From contig NZ_PSSX01000026.1 in NCBI RefSeq assembly GCF_002933275.1, forward strand, positions 1 to 43,009: a DNA stretch of 43,009 bases, written 5' to 3'. Under the pieces are notes generated by a model, which was given only the letters and a program-made list of their open reading frames with translations, was not told the DNA's origin and searched no databases. Each line of letters opens with the position of its first letter. The first letter of the stretch is position 1. Below are positions 24,525-32,576 of this stretch, piece after piece. Origin of the DNA: Marinobacter maroccanus. Its GTDB lineage: Bacteria > Pseudomonadota > Gammaproteobacteria > Pseudomonadales > Oleiphilaceae. A program made the position numbers and the translations under genes.

Positions 24525-25397
24525 ATGAACAACCCTTCTTATCGCGGCCGTTTTGCGCCCTCTCCGACCGGCCCGCTGCATTTCGGCTCACTGGTTACTG
24601 CACTTGCCAGCTTCCTGGAAGCCCGTAGTCAGGGCGGCCGATGGTTTATCCGCATTGAAGACCTGGATCCGTTGAGGGAGCCGCCGGAAGCTACCGGGCA
24701 AATTCTCGCCAGTCTGGACGCCCACGGCCTGTTTCCCGACGAACCTGTGCGGTTCCAGTCCAGACGTCACGACGCCTATCAGGACGCCATCGACCGATTG
24801 CTCGAAAGCGGCCACGCCTATCGTTGCCAATGCTCACGCAAGGAGCTGCAAGCCAACGAGGGCCGCCACCCCAATCAGTGTCGCAGCCGCACAGCATTGG
24901 ACGGTGACAGTCCTTACGCCATCCGTTTTGCCCTCGAAGACGAGAATTGCCACTGGCAGGACCTGTTGCTCGGGCCACAACGTCAGGTCGTCAAGGCAGA
25001 GCTTGATGATCCGGTGCTCCTCCGTAAGGAGGGGTTCTACGCCTATCAGCTCGCCGTGGTAGTGGACGACATTGATCAGGGCATCACGGACGTGGTGCGT
25101 GGCTCCGACCTGCTGGACATGACGGCGCAACAGCAGCAAATTTACCGGGCCCTGGGCGCCCATCCCCCGCGTTGGCTGCACATTCCGGTCATACTCAATG
25201 AGCAGGGCCAGAAACTCAGCAAGCAGACCCATGCCCCGGCGCTGAACGACGAAACGCCTGTCGACAACCTGTTCCGGGCGCTTGTTGCCCTTGGCCAGAA
25301 TCCGCCTGCTGATCTGGCAACCGGCTCGCTGGAATCCCTGCTGGAATGGGGCTGGAAGAACTGGCAACGGGGCGCCATCCACCTGACATCCCGATGA
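24525..25397 (+). CDS. gluQ: Glutamyl-Q tRNA(Asp) synthetase
   Basis: Activates glutamate and attaches it to queuosine in the anticodon of tRNA-Asp. It is a shortened GluRS: the catalytic core is present with RFAPSPTGPLHFGS (HIGH-like HFGS), IRIEDLDP, zinc ligands CQC...C (CQCSR, near residue 100, and NQCR) and KLSK (KMSKS-like), but no anticodon-binding domain. 290 residues fits the family. The GC-rich inverted repeat ahead of it (about 24488-24514, CGGGG with CCCCG) might modulate read-through from dksA, as reported for the dksA-gluQ pair in Shigella. Confidence 0.95.
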   Translation: MNNPSYRGRFAPSPTGPLHFGSLVTALASFLEARSQGGRWFIRIEDLDPLREPPEATGQILASLDAHGLFPDEPVRFQSRRHDAYQDAIDRLLESGHAYRCQCSRKELQANEGRHPNQCRSRTALDGDSPYAIRFALEDENCHWQDLLLGPQRQVVKAELDDPVLLRKEGFYAYQLAVVVDDIDQGITDVVRGSDLLDMTAQQQQIYRALGAHPPRWLHIPVILNEQGQKLSKQTHAPALNDETPVDNLFRALVALGQNPPADLATGSLESLLEWGWKNWQRGAIHLTSR

Positions 25398-25447
25398 GGG
25401 ACATGGTATAAAGCCCTTCTCACACCTCAGCGCGGATAGCATGCCTG

Positions 25448-25624
25448 ATGTATATCTACCGTCTGGTCTTCCTGTTGGTACTGGCCATCTATATTTTTTC
25501 ACCCAACATCCTTGACTGGTGGACTTCGCCGGGTAACGTCTGGTACAGCCCCTACATTATCTGGGCCGTGCTGATTGCCATCGGTTTCTGGCTGGAATGG
25601 CGGCGGGACCCCAATGAGTTTTAG
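25448..25624 (+). CDS. Small membrane protein upstream of cbrA (CbrX-like, 58 residues)
   Basis: An ATG-started frame of 58 codons between gluQ and cbrA. The sequence begins MYIYRLVFLLVLAIYIF, a membrane helix, and has a second helix (YIIWAVLIAIGFWLEW, about residues 36-51) ending in charged WRRDPNEF. Its stop (25622-25624) lies 8 bases inside the cbrA coding region, so an 11-bp overlap couples translation of the two. Pseudomonas has a small coupled frame, called cbrX, at the same place. I call this cbrX-like on position and size, and its function is unknown. Confidence 0.72.
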   Translation: MYIYRLVFLLVLAIYIFSPNILDWWTSPGNVWYSPYIIWAVLIAIGFWLEWRRDPNEF

Positions 25625-28577
25625 TGCCTCCGGCCTGCTGCTCGCCAGCCTGCTGTATCTGATTCTGCTGTTCGGCATTGCCTGGTTTACCGAGCGCGGC
25701 ATGGTGCCCAGACGCTGGGTTCGCCACCCTCTGGTTTACGTACTCAGCCTGGGCGTCTACGCCGGCATATGGGCAGTCTATGGTGCCGTGGGCATGGCGG
25801 CCGAATCCGGCTACGGCTTCCTCGCCTACTACCTGGGTATCAGCGGCGCCTTTCTTCTGGCACCGGTACTTCTGAACCCGGTCATGAGGATCGGTCGAGC
25901 CTACCAGTTAACTTCCCTGGCCGACCTGTTTGCCTACCGCTACCGCAGCCAGTGGGCGGGAACCCTGGTCACCCTGTGCTCCGGCGGCGCCATTCTGGCG
26001 CTGCTGAGCATGCAGATCCAGGCAGTCGCCACCTCTGCCAGCATCCTGGCGCCGGACACCTCTCCCAAGCTGATCAGTGTGATGTTCAGCATGATCGTGG
26101 TGTTGTTTGCCATGCTGTTCGGGGCACGCCGTGACCAGAATTCCGAAAACCATCAGGGCCTGGTACTGGCCATTGCCTTTGACTCTCTGGTCAAGCTGAC
26201 AGCCCTGCTGGTACTCGGGGGCGTGATCCTGTTCGGAGTCTTTGACGGCATGAACGGCCTGGAGCGCTGGCTGGACAACCGCACCTCGCCAGCCACCACC
26301 ATGACCCTGAGCATTGACGACGGCAGTTGGCGGGCACTGATGCTGATGTCCTTTGCCGGAGCCCTGGTGCTGCCGCACATGTATCACATGACCTTCAGCG
26401 AAAACCCTTCACCCAAGGCGCTGGCGAAAGCCAGCTGGGGCCTGCCACTGTACCTGTTACTGCTAGGCCTGCCGGTGCCCCTGATCCTCTGGGGCGGCCA
26501 GGCATTGGAAGTCACTACAGGGCCCGGCTTCTTCGCCATCGGAGCCGCCCAGGCACTGGAAAGCCCGGCACTGACGCTGCTCATGTACATCGCCGGCCTG
26601 TCCGCAGCCAGCGGCCTGATGATTGTCAGCACCCTGGCATTGGCGGGCATGGCCCTGAACCACGTGGTGTTGCCACTGAAAACCCCGAAAGACCAGGGCG
26701 ATATCTATCGCTGGCTGCAGTGGATCAAACGCCTGCTCATTGCGGTGATCATTTTCCTGGCGTTGCTGTTCCACGAGGCCGTTGGCAAAAACCTGGATCT
26801 GTCCATTCTCGGCGCCATTTCCCTCTCCGGCACATTGCAGCTGCTGCCGGGTGCCCTGGGAGTGATTTACTGGCCGGAGGGCAACCGCCGCGGCCTGATT
26901 GCCGGCCTGATTGTCGGGCTGACCATCTGGGTGGTTACCCTGGTACTGCCGTTCTCACATACGGCCAACCTGCTGGCCTGGCTCGATGCGCCACTGATAC
27001 CGGATTACAGCAACTGGCATATCTTCACCTTCGTCAGCCTGACCGCCAACATTACCGTGTTCGCCCTGATTTCCATCCTCAGCACCAGTACCAGTGAAGA
27101 GAACAGCGCAGCCCAGGCCTGCTCACTGGGAGCCCTGTCACGCCCGCAACGCCGTGAACTGCTGGCCACATCTTCCAGTGACTTTGTCCGGCAACTGGCG
27201 GAGCCTCTGGGCTATGGCGTTGCCCGGCGAGAAGTGGAGCGGGCACTGGGTCAGCTGAAACTGCCCAATGTGGAGTACCGGCCTTACCAGCTCAGGCGCC
27301 TGAGGGACCAGGTAGAAATAAATCTGTCCGGCCTGCTCGGCCCTTCTGTCGCCCGGGATATGGTCAAACGCCACCTCGGCTTCAAACCCATGGCCCAGGG
27401 CGGCACCGCTCAGGATATTCGCTATGTTGAACGTGCCCTCGGCGACTACCAGAACCGACTGACCGGACTGGCCGGTGAGCTGGACAACCTTCGCCGGCAT
27501 TACCGTCAGACCCTGCAGAACCTGCCCATTCCCGCATGCTCTGTGGGCGAAGACGGTGAAATCCTGATGTGGAACCACACCATGGAGGAACTCACCGGCA
27601 TTACCGCCGATGATGTGGTCGGCGCCAGGCTGATGGCCCTGCCCGAGCACTGGCACCTGCTGCTCGAGGATTTCAACCGGGGGCCGGACCTGCATCGCTA
27701 CAAACATCGCCTGGACCTGCGCGGCAAGCCCCACTGGCTGAACCTCCACAAGGCCGCCCTGAGCGGGCCAGACCACACCGAAGGCGGAAGCATCATCCTG
27801 GTGGAAGACCAGACCGAAACGCGGCTGCTGGAAGATGAATTGATGCACAGCGAACGGCTGGCATCGGTGGGCAGGCTGGCGGCTGGTGTCGCCCATGAAA
27901 TCGGCAACCCCGTGACCGGCATCTCATCGCTGGCCCAGAACCTGAAACTGGAAACCGATAACCCGGATATTCTCGACACGGCAGACCAGATCCAGCAGCA
28001 GACCCGGCGAATCTCCACCATCCTGCAGTCGCTGATGAACTTTGCCCGCACCGGCAATCATGCCCAGGCCAACCGGTACGAGCCGGTGACGATACACCGC
28101 TGCGTCGACGAATCGATCAACCTGCTTTCCCTGAGTGACAAGGGGCTGGGTATTCACTACGTTAATGACTGCCCACCCTCCTTACAGGTACTGGGCGATG
28201 AGCAGCGTCTGGTCCAGGTCTTCGTCAACCTGCTGGCAAACGCCCGGGATGCGTCACCGGAAGGCGGCACTATCCGGGTCAGTGGAAAGGGCGATGGCTA
28301 CTCCGCTATTATCGAAGTGGTTGATGAAGGCTCCGGCATCCCCGGGGATCAGCTCGATCATATCTTCGAGCCGTTTTACACCACCAAGGCCCCCAACAAG
28401 GGAACCGGTCTTGGCCTGTCGCTGGTGTACAGCATTATTGAAGAGCACTATGGCAACATTCAGGTGGACAGCCCGGCGAACACCGACACCGGCCGTGGAA
28501 CCTGCGTGAGGCTGAGATTGCCAGCCTACGAACCGGAAACCGGCAACATTGCCATCAGCCAGAACCAAAGGTCTTGA
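25614..28577 (+). CDS. cbrA: Sensor histidine kinase CbrA with SLC5 transporter-like domain
   Basis: Sensor of the CbrAB system that governs use of carbon and nitrogen sources. Residues 1 to about 500 form a multi-spanning sodium/solute symporter-like (SLC5) domain; about 505-620 fits the STAC linker; a PAS domain follows (about 630-740, PIPACSVGEDGEILMWN). Then HisKA with phospho-acceptor H761 in GVAHEIGNPVTG, and HATPase (about 865-975) with NLLANARDAS, DEGSGIPG and GTGLGLSLVY. Length 987 residues, as in Pseudomonas. The ATG at 25614 overlaps the small gene before it. cbrB starts 7 bp after the stop. Whether the transporter part carries a substrate is not visible; histidine is the case in P. 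putida. Confidence 0.95.
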   Translation: MSFSASGLLLASLLYLILLFGIAWFTERGMVPRRWVRHPLVYVLSLGVYAGIWAVYGAVGMAAESGYGFLAYYLGISGAFLLAPVLLNPVMRIGRAYQLTSLADLFAYRYRSQWAGTLVTLCSGGAILALLSMQIQAVATSASILAPDTSPKLISVMFSMIVVLFAMLFGARRDQNSENHQGLVLAIAFDSLVKLTALLVLGGVILFGVFDGMNGLERWLDNRTSPATTMTLSIDDGSWRALMLMSFAGALVLPHMYHMTFSENPSPKALAKASWGLPLYLLLLGLPVPLILWGGQALEVTTGPGFFAIGAAQALESPALTLLMYIAGLSAASGLMIVSTLALAGMALNHVVLPLKTPKDQGDIYRWLQWIKRLLIAVIIFLALLFHEAVGKNLDLSILGAISLSGTLQLLPGALGVIYWPEGNRRGLIAGLIVGLTIWVVTLVLPFSHTANLLAWLDAPLIPDYSNWHIFTFVSLTANITVFALISILSTSTSEENSAAQACSLGALSRPQRRELLATSSSDFVRQLAEPLGYGVARREVERALGQLKLPNVEYRPYQLRRLRDQVEINLSGLLGPSVARDMVKRHLGFKPMAQGGTAQDIRYVERALGDYQNRLTGLAGELDNLRRHYRQTLQNLPIPACSVGEDGEILMWNHTMEELTGITADDVVGARLMALPEHWHLLLEDFNRGPDLHRYKHRLDLRGKPHWLNLHKAALSGPDHTEGGSIILVEDQTETRLLEDELMHSERLASVGRLAAGVAHEIGNPVTGISSLAQNLKLETDNPDILDTADQIQQQTRRISTILQSLMNFARTGNHAQANRYEPVTIHRCVDESINLLSLSDKGLGIHYVNDCPPSLQVLGDEQRLVQVFVNLLANARDASPEGGTIRVSGKGDGYSAIIEVVDEGSGIPGDQLDHIFEPFYTTKAPNKGTGLGLSLVYSIIEEHYGNIQVDSPANTDTGRGTCVRLRLPAYEPETGNIAISQNQRS

Positions 28578-28584
28578 GACTCCT

Positions 28585-29988
28585 ATGCCTCGCATTCTGA
28601 TCGTGGAAGACGAAGACATTATTCGCTCGGCAGTGCGCAAACTGTTGCTGCACGCCGGTTATGAAGTCGCCGATGCCTCCTCCGTTGAGGAAGCCGAACA
28701 GCACCACGAACCGGATCAGTTTGACCTGATCATTTCCGATCTTCGCCTGCCGGGAGCGGCAGGCACCGAATTGATCAACCGTGCACCCAATACACCGGTG
28801 CTGATCATGACCAGCTACGCCAGCCTGCGATCTGCCGTGGATTCCATGAAAATGGGCGCCGTTGAGTACATCGCCAAGCCGTTTGACCATGATGAAATGC
28901 TGGCCGCTGTGGAGAACATTCTTTCCCGGCAGCCCTCTGCGCGCAACGCGGGTGATGACTCGGCACCAGCCGCAGAAACGCCCGAAAGCAGTGATCCAGC
29001 CAACATCATGTTTGGCCAGTGCGAGCCAATGCAGCGCGTATTTACCCTGATCCGGAAGGTAGCTCCGACAGAAACCACCGTGCTGATTCAGGGCGAATCC
29101 GGTACCGGTAAGGAGCTGGCCGCCCGGGCCCTTCACCTGCTAAGCCCCCGCGCCGCCAAACCGCTGATCTCGGTAAACTGCGCAGCCATCCCGGAAAGCC
29201 TGATTGAGTCGGAACTGTTTGGCCATGAAAAGGGCGCCTTCACCGGCGCGGTCTCGGCAAGAACCGGTCTGATAGAGGCCGCCGATGGCGGTAGCCTGTT
29301 CCTCGACGAAATCGGCGAACTGCCTGCTGAAGCCCAGGCCCGGCTGCTACGGGTGCTGCAGGAGAGCGAAATCCGGAAAGTTGGCTCGACCCAGAGCCGC
29401 ACAGTAAATGTGCGGATGATTGCGGCCACTCACCGTAACCTCAAAGCCATGACACGAACCGGGGAATTCCGGGAAGACCTGTATTACCGGTTGAACGTTA
29501 TGCAGATCCGGATTCCGCCTTTACGTGAGCGCCAAAGCGACATTCTCGGGCTCGCCCGCCGGTTCCTGAAACGCCAGGGCGAGAGAATGGGCAAACCCGA
29601 CCTCAATCTCAGCCCCGAGGCCATGCGCGTCCTCGAACGCCACCGCTGGCCGGGCAACGTAAGGGAACTGGAGAATGCCATCGAGCGCGCTACTATCCTG
29701 TGCGATGGCGACGTGATTACGCCCGCCCTGCTGGACCTGGACAGCGAAGCTGGCGACGAACACATTCCTGAAACCCTGGTGGACGGCAACAACGAACAGA
29801 CTCGCACCCGTGAGGTGGACTCCTCCAACGACCTCTCCCTGGAAGACTACTTCCAGCACTTCGTTCTGGAAAACCAGGATCGCATGAGCGAAACAGAGCT
29901 GGCCCAGAAATTGGGCATCAGCAGAAAATCCCTTTGGGAGCGTCGCCAGCGTCTTGGCATTCCCCGGAAAAAATCCTCGGGCAACTGA
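28585..29988 (+). CDS. cbrB: Sigma54-dependent response regulator CbrB
   Basis: NtrC-type activator phosphorylated by CbrA. The receiver domain has D52 in IISDLRLPG as phosphorylation site, with E10-D11-E12 and K104-type lysine (YIAKPF). The AAA+ domain carries Walker A GESGTGKE (170-177) and the sigma54-contact loop GAFTGA (217-222). The C-terminal Fis-type helix-turn-helix is ELAQKLGISRKSLWERRQRL (about 440-460). The 467-residue length is typical. The chosen ATG is 28585, 7 bp after cbrA. A sigma54 promoter lies 163 bp downstream of its stop, in front of the CrcZ-type RNA, its expected target. Confidence 0.95.
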   Translation: MPRILIVEDEDIIRSAVRKLLLHAGYEVADASSVEEAEQHHEPDQFDLIISDLRLPGAAGTELINRAPNTPVLIMTSYASLRSAVDSMKMGAVEYIAKPFDHDEMLAAVENILSRQPSARNAGDDSAPAAETPESSDPANIMFGQCEPMQRVFTLIRKVAPTETTVLIQGESGTGKELAARALHLLSPRAAKPLISVNCAAIPESLIESELFGHEKGAFTGAVSARTGLIEAADGGSLFLDEIGELPAEAQARLLRVLQESEIRKVGSTQSRTVNVRMIAATHRNLKAMTRTGEFREDLYYRLNVMQIRIPPLRERQSDILGLARRFLKRQGERMGKPDLNLSPEAMRVLERHRWPGNVRELENAIERATILCDGDVITPALLDLDSEAGDEHIPETLVDGNNEQTRTREVDSSNDLSLEDYFQHFVLENQDRMSETELAQKLGISRKSLWERRQRLGIPRKKSSGN

Positions 29989-30021
29989 GTCCGTCATAAT
30001 GTGAACCCGGACTCAGTTGTT
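29985..30021 (+). terminator. Hairpin terminator of cbrB
   Basis: CTGAGTCCG (29985-29993) and CGGACTCAG (30008-30016) form a perfect 9-bp stem with a 14-nt loop, followed by TTGTT. The 5' arm contains the cbrB stop codon. The short T-stretch makes it a moderate intrinsic terminator separating cbrB from the RNA gene. Confidence 0.6.
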
Positions 30022-30103
30022 ACCCCATGTTCCTGTCGGTAACACTCCTCCTGCAAGTAACGTGATCTCAGTAACACTTAGGTTGAATACGGGGTAACAC
30101 TTA
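30018..30103 (+). promoter_or_regulatory. Probable CbrB activator sites: repeated GTAAC boxes
   Basis: Upstream of the sigma54 promoter are TGTTACC (30018-30024) and its inverse GGTAACA (30038-30044), GTAAC (30057-30061), and two copies of GTAACACTTA (30071-30080 and 30094-30103) exactly 23 bp apart, about two helical turns. They lie roughly 75-160 bp upstream of the expected RNA start, the normal distance for an NtrC-type enhancer. That CbrB binds here is inferred; I did not compare with a measured CbrB consensus. Confidence 0.6.
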
Positions 30104-30150
30104 TGGCCTACAAAATCGTAAGATACTGTTAACCAAGAAAATTTAAAAAC

Positions 30151-30166
30151 TGGCACACGGACTGCA
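30151..30166 (+). promoter_or_regulatory. Sigma54 promoter of the CrcZ-type RNA
   Basis: TGGCACACGGACTGCA has the invariant GG (30152-30153) and GC (30164-30165) with exactly 10 bp between them, and matches the TGGCAC and TGCA cores of the -24/-12 promoter. Initiation is expected about 12 bp after the GC, near 30177-30178. The gene just upstream encodes a sigma54 activator. Confidence 0.85.
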
Positions 30167-30177
30167 ACCTATATGGC

Positions 30178-30565
30178 GCACAACAACAAAAACAAGAGAG
30201 ACAAAGCAGCGCCAACAACAAGAACAAAAAGCTGCAGAGAACGTTCGGTAACAAAAACAACAACAGAACGTGAGCGAACTGAGTGTTTTGGGTACTTTGC
30301 TTTTTAGTGGTCCCACGGCACGTGCGAGTTGTAGATGTAGAGAAGAATCACCTTGGAGGTGACACTGCAGCTACTCCAAACCCGCCCGATGTCTCTGACC
30401 GCTCTGTGTATTCAAAGCTTTCCGTTTGCACTGCTGAGATGCCCCTTGATGGGGATATGCAGTGGGGTACAAAAACCAAGAAAAATCCCGGCAAAAACAA
30501 AAACAATGCAGATCGTCAACGCTTTGAGGGCGGATTCGTGAGAACGGATCCGCCTTTTGATTTTC
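30178..30565 (+). ncRNA. crcZ: CrcZ-type Hfq/Crc-sequestering small RNA
   Basis: Predicted regulatory RNA of about 390 nt; Pseudomonas aeruginosa CrcZ is about 407 nt. It starts GCACAACAACAA just after a sigma54 promoter and ends at a T-tailed hairpin. A-rich AAYAANAA (CA) motifs occur in clusters: AACAACAA at 30182-30189, 30214-30221 and 30256-30263, AACAAAAA at 30223-30230, 30250-30257 and 30496-30503, and a degenerate ACCAAGAA near 30475. In Pseudomonas such motifs bind Hfq with Crc and so lift catabolite repression. Position between cbrB and pcnB is the same. No protein frame in the gap is convincing. The exact ends need experiment. Confidence 0.85.
30529..30564 (+). terminator. Terminator of the CrcZ-type RNA
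   Basis: GGCGGAT (30529-30535) pairs with ATCCGCC (30548-30554) across a 12-nt loop, followed by TTTTGATTTT (30555-30564). A second, weaker hairpin, AAACCG (30613-30618) with CGGTTT (30628-30633) and further T, sits before pcnB and could act as a back-up terminator or leader element. Confidence 0.8.
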
Positions 30566-30658
30566 TGGCCCCAGGAACGGGAATCCACGGCAAACGTGTG
30601 CAAATCCTGCTCAAACCGTTAAACTCTCGGTTTTTGCTCATCGCAACCACGGATTTCA

Positions 30659-32023
30659 ATGCCTAAACGACTCGTCGATAAACTCCGTTCCTTTATGCCC
30701 GGCAACGGTAAAAAGAAAGCCCGCACCTACCAGCGACGGGAAATCCCCCGGGACCAGCATAACGTCTCACGCTCGGTGATCAGCGAGCCTGCCAAGAAGG
30801 TCCTTCATCGTCTGAACAAGTCAGGCTATGACGCCTACCTAGTAGGAGGCGGCGTCAGGGATATCCTGCTGGGCGGAAAACCCAAAGATTTTGACATTGC
30901 GACCAATGCCACACCGGAGGAAGTTCACGACCTGTTCCGCAACTCCCGGTTGATCGGACGGCGGTTCCGGATTGTCCACGTGGTGTTTGGCCGCGAAGTG
31001 ATCGAGGTAACGACTTTCCGGGGCAACGCCGCGGAAGCCGAAACCGACGCCGATGATGACGATCGCAGGACCAGTGAACACGGCCTGCTGCTTCGCGACA
31101 ATGTTTACGGCAATCAGGAAGAGGACGCCCTGCGTCGGGACTTCACCGTCAATGCGCTGTACTACTGCATCCGCGACTTTACTGTTATCGATTTTGCCAA
31201 TGGCATCGAGGATCTTCGCAACCGGCAGCTTCGCCTCATTGGCGACCCGGAGACCCGCTACCGGGAAGACCCGGTGCGCATGCTTCGCGCTATCCGCTTT
31301 GCCGCCAAACTGGGCTTTGACATTGAACCGGAAACCGAGGCGCCCATTGGTGAACTGGCCCCTCTGTTGACCCACATTCCACCGGCCCGTCTGTTTGATG
31401 AAGTGCTCAAACTGTTCTCCGCGGGCCACGGCGAGGCCACTTACGACCTGCTGACCCGTTACAACCTGCTGGAACCCCTGTTTCCGGAGACGGTCAGGGC
31501 CATCGAGTCCGGTGAGCCGGACGAGCTTATTCGCCAGGCCCTGAGAAACACCGATGCCCGGATCGCCCAGGGCAAGTCGGTTACGCCTTACTTCCTGTTT
31601 GCCGCCATGCTCTGGCCGGCACTTCAGGCGGAATGGCATCGCAGGCAGGACAACGGTGATCCCGTGCAGCCAGCACTGCACGGAGCCATCGGAAAGGTGA
31701 TTGGCCGCCAGGTACAGGCAACCTCCATTCCCAAGCGCTTCTCCGGCCCCATGAAGGAAATCTGGGAACTCCAGATGCGCCTGCCCAGGCGACAGGGCAA
31801 GCGGGCCTTCGCCACCATGACCCATCCCCGGTTCCGGGCCGCTTACGATTTCCTGCTGGTCCGCGAAGCCTCTGGCGAGATTGAGCCGGGGCTTGGCCAA
31901 TGGTGGACCGAGTTCCAGCAAGAGGATGAAAGGGGCCAGGAGCGGATGCTGTCAAAACTAAGCAACGATGGCCCCAAAAAGCGCCGTCGCCGGAAAACGG
32001 TCAAGCGCCCCTCCCAGCAATGA
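30659..32023 (+). CDS. pcnB: Poly(A) polymerase I
   Basis: Adds poly(A) tails to RNA 3' ends, promoting decay. The nucleotidyltransferase core has the class II pattern YLVGGGVRDILLGGKPKDFDIATNATPEEV (DFD at the two catalytic Asp), the RRFRIVHVVFG segment and RRDFTVNALYY, which distinguishes poly(A) polymerase from CCA enzymes. The C-terminus (KKRRRRKTVKRPSQ) is strongly basic, as in PcnB. Length 454 residues. The ATG at 30659 has only a weak upstream ribosome-binding site. folK overlaps its stop (ATGA). It lies about 90 bp after the CrcZ terminator. Confidence 0.95.
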   Translation: MPKRLVDKLRSFMPGNGKKKARTYQRREIPRDQHNVSRSVISEPAKKVLHRLNKSGYDAYLVGGGVRDILLGGKPKDFDIATNATPEEVHDLFRNSRLIGRRFRIVHVVFGREVIEVTTFRGNAAEAETDADDDDRRTSEHGLLLRDNVYGNQEEDALRRDFTVNALYYCIRDFTVIDFANGIEDLRNRQLRLIGDPETRYREDPVRMLRAIRFAAKLGFDIEPETEAPIGELAPLLTHIPPARLFDEVLKLFSAGHGEATYDLLTRYNLLEPLFPETVRAIESGEPDELIRQALRNTDARIAQGKSVTPYFLFAAMLWPALQAEWHRRQDNGDPVQPALHGAIGKVIGRQVQATSIPKRFSGPMKEIWELQMRLPRRQGKRAFATMTHPRFRAAYDFLLVREASGEIEPGLGQWWTEFQQEDERGQERMLSKLSNDGPKKRRRRKTVKRPSQQ

Positions 32024-32517
32024 TGAAAGATGCATTTATCGGTCTTGGCAGCAACCTGAAAGAACCGGCGGCTCAACTGGCCAGGGCAGTCTCCGCTCTG
32101 GCTACCCTGCCGGAAACGGTTCTGGTGGCTCAATCCCCGTTTTATGCCAGCCGCCCGGTCGGCCCCCAGGACCAGCCGGACTTCGTGAACGGTGCCGTGT
32201 GGCTGAGCACGTCCCTGCCGCCACACCGGCTGCTTGACGAACTACAGAACATCGAACATAAGCACGGCCGGGAACGGCTGAGGCACTGGGGACCCCGAAC
32301 GCTCGACCTGGACATATTGCTCTTCGGCGACCAGACGTTGGACGACAAACGCCTCACCGTACCCCATCGGGAACTACGGAACCGCGACTTTGCACTCCAG
32401 CCCCTGCTGGACCTGAAGGCGGACCTGGCCCTACCTGACGGCACCCCCATTGCCGAGCTGCGCAGCCAATGCCCCGACAACGGCTTGCGCAAGCTTCCAC
32501 CGGCGGATTACCCTTAA
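32020..32517 (+). CDS. folK: 2-amino-4-hydroxy-6-hydroxymethyldihydropteridine pyrophosphokinase (HPPK), copy 1
   Basis: Transfers pyrophosphate from ATP to hydroxymethyl-dihydropterin in folate synthesis. Conserved: FIGLGSNL at the N-terminus, SRPVGPQDQPDFVNGAV, and the signature RWGPRTLDLDILLFG-like RHWGPRTLDLDILLFGDQ (about residues 86-103), with VPHRELRNRDFALQPL. Length 165 residues. The ATG overlaps the pcnB stop; a second ATG directly follows. panB starts 59 bp downstream. A second HPPK gene lies at 35883-36407; both retain the active-site motif. Confidence 0.94.
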   Translation: MMKDAFIGLGSNLKEPAAQLARAVSALATLPETVLVAQSPFYASRPVGPQDQPDFVNGAVWLSTSLPPHRLLDELQNIEHKHGRERLRHWGPRTLDLDILLFGDQTLDDKRLTVPHRELRNRDFALQPLLDLKADLALPDGTPIAELRSQCPDNGLRKLPPADYP

Positions 32518-32576
32518 CACTTCAATGCCGACACCCCGGCACGCCCAGGCCCATCCACCCAAAAGGCAAGGATTCT

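Noticed and set aside
30283..30666. A 127-codon open frame inside the crcZ region
   Set aside because: It runs through the RNA terminator and into pcnB, lacks a good start site, and the region is better explained as a non-coding RNA.
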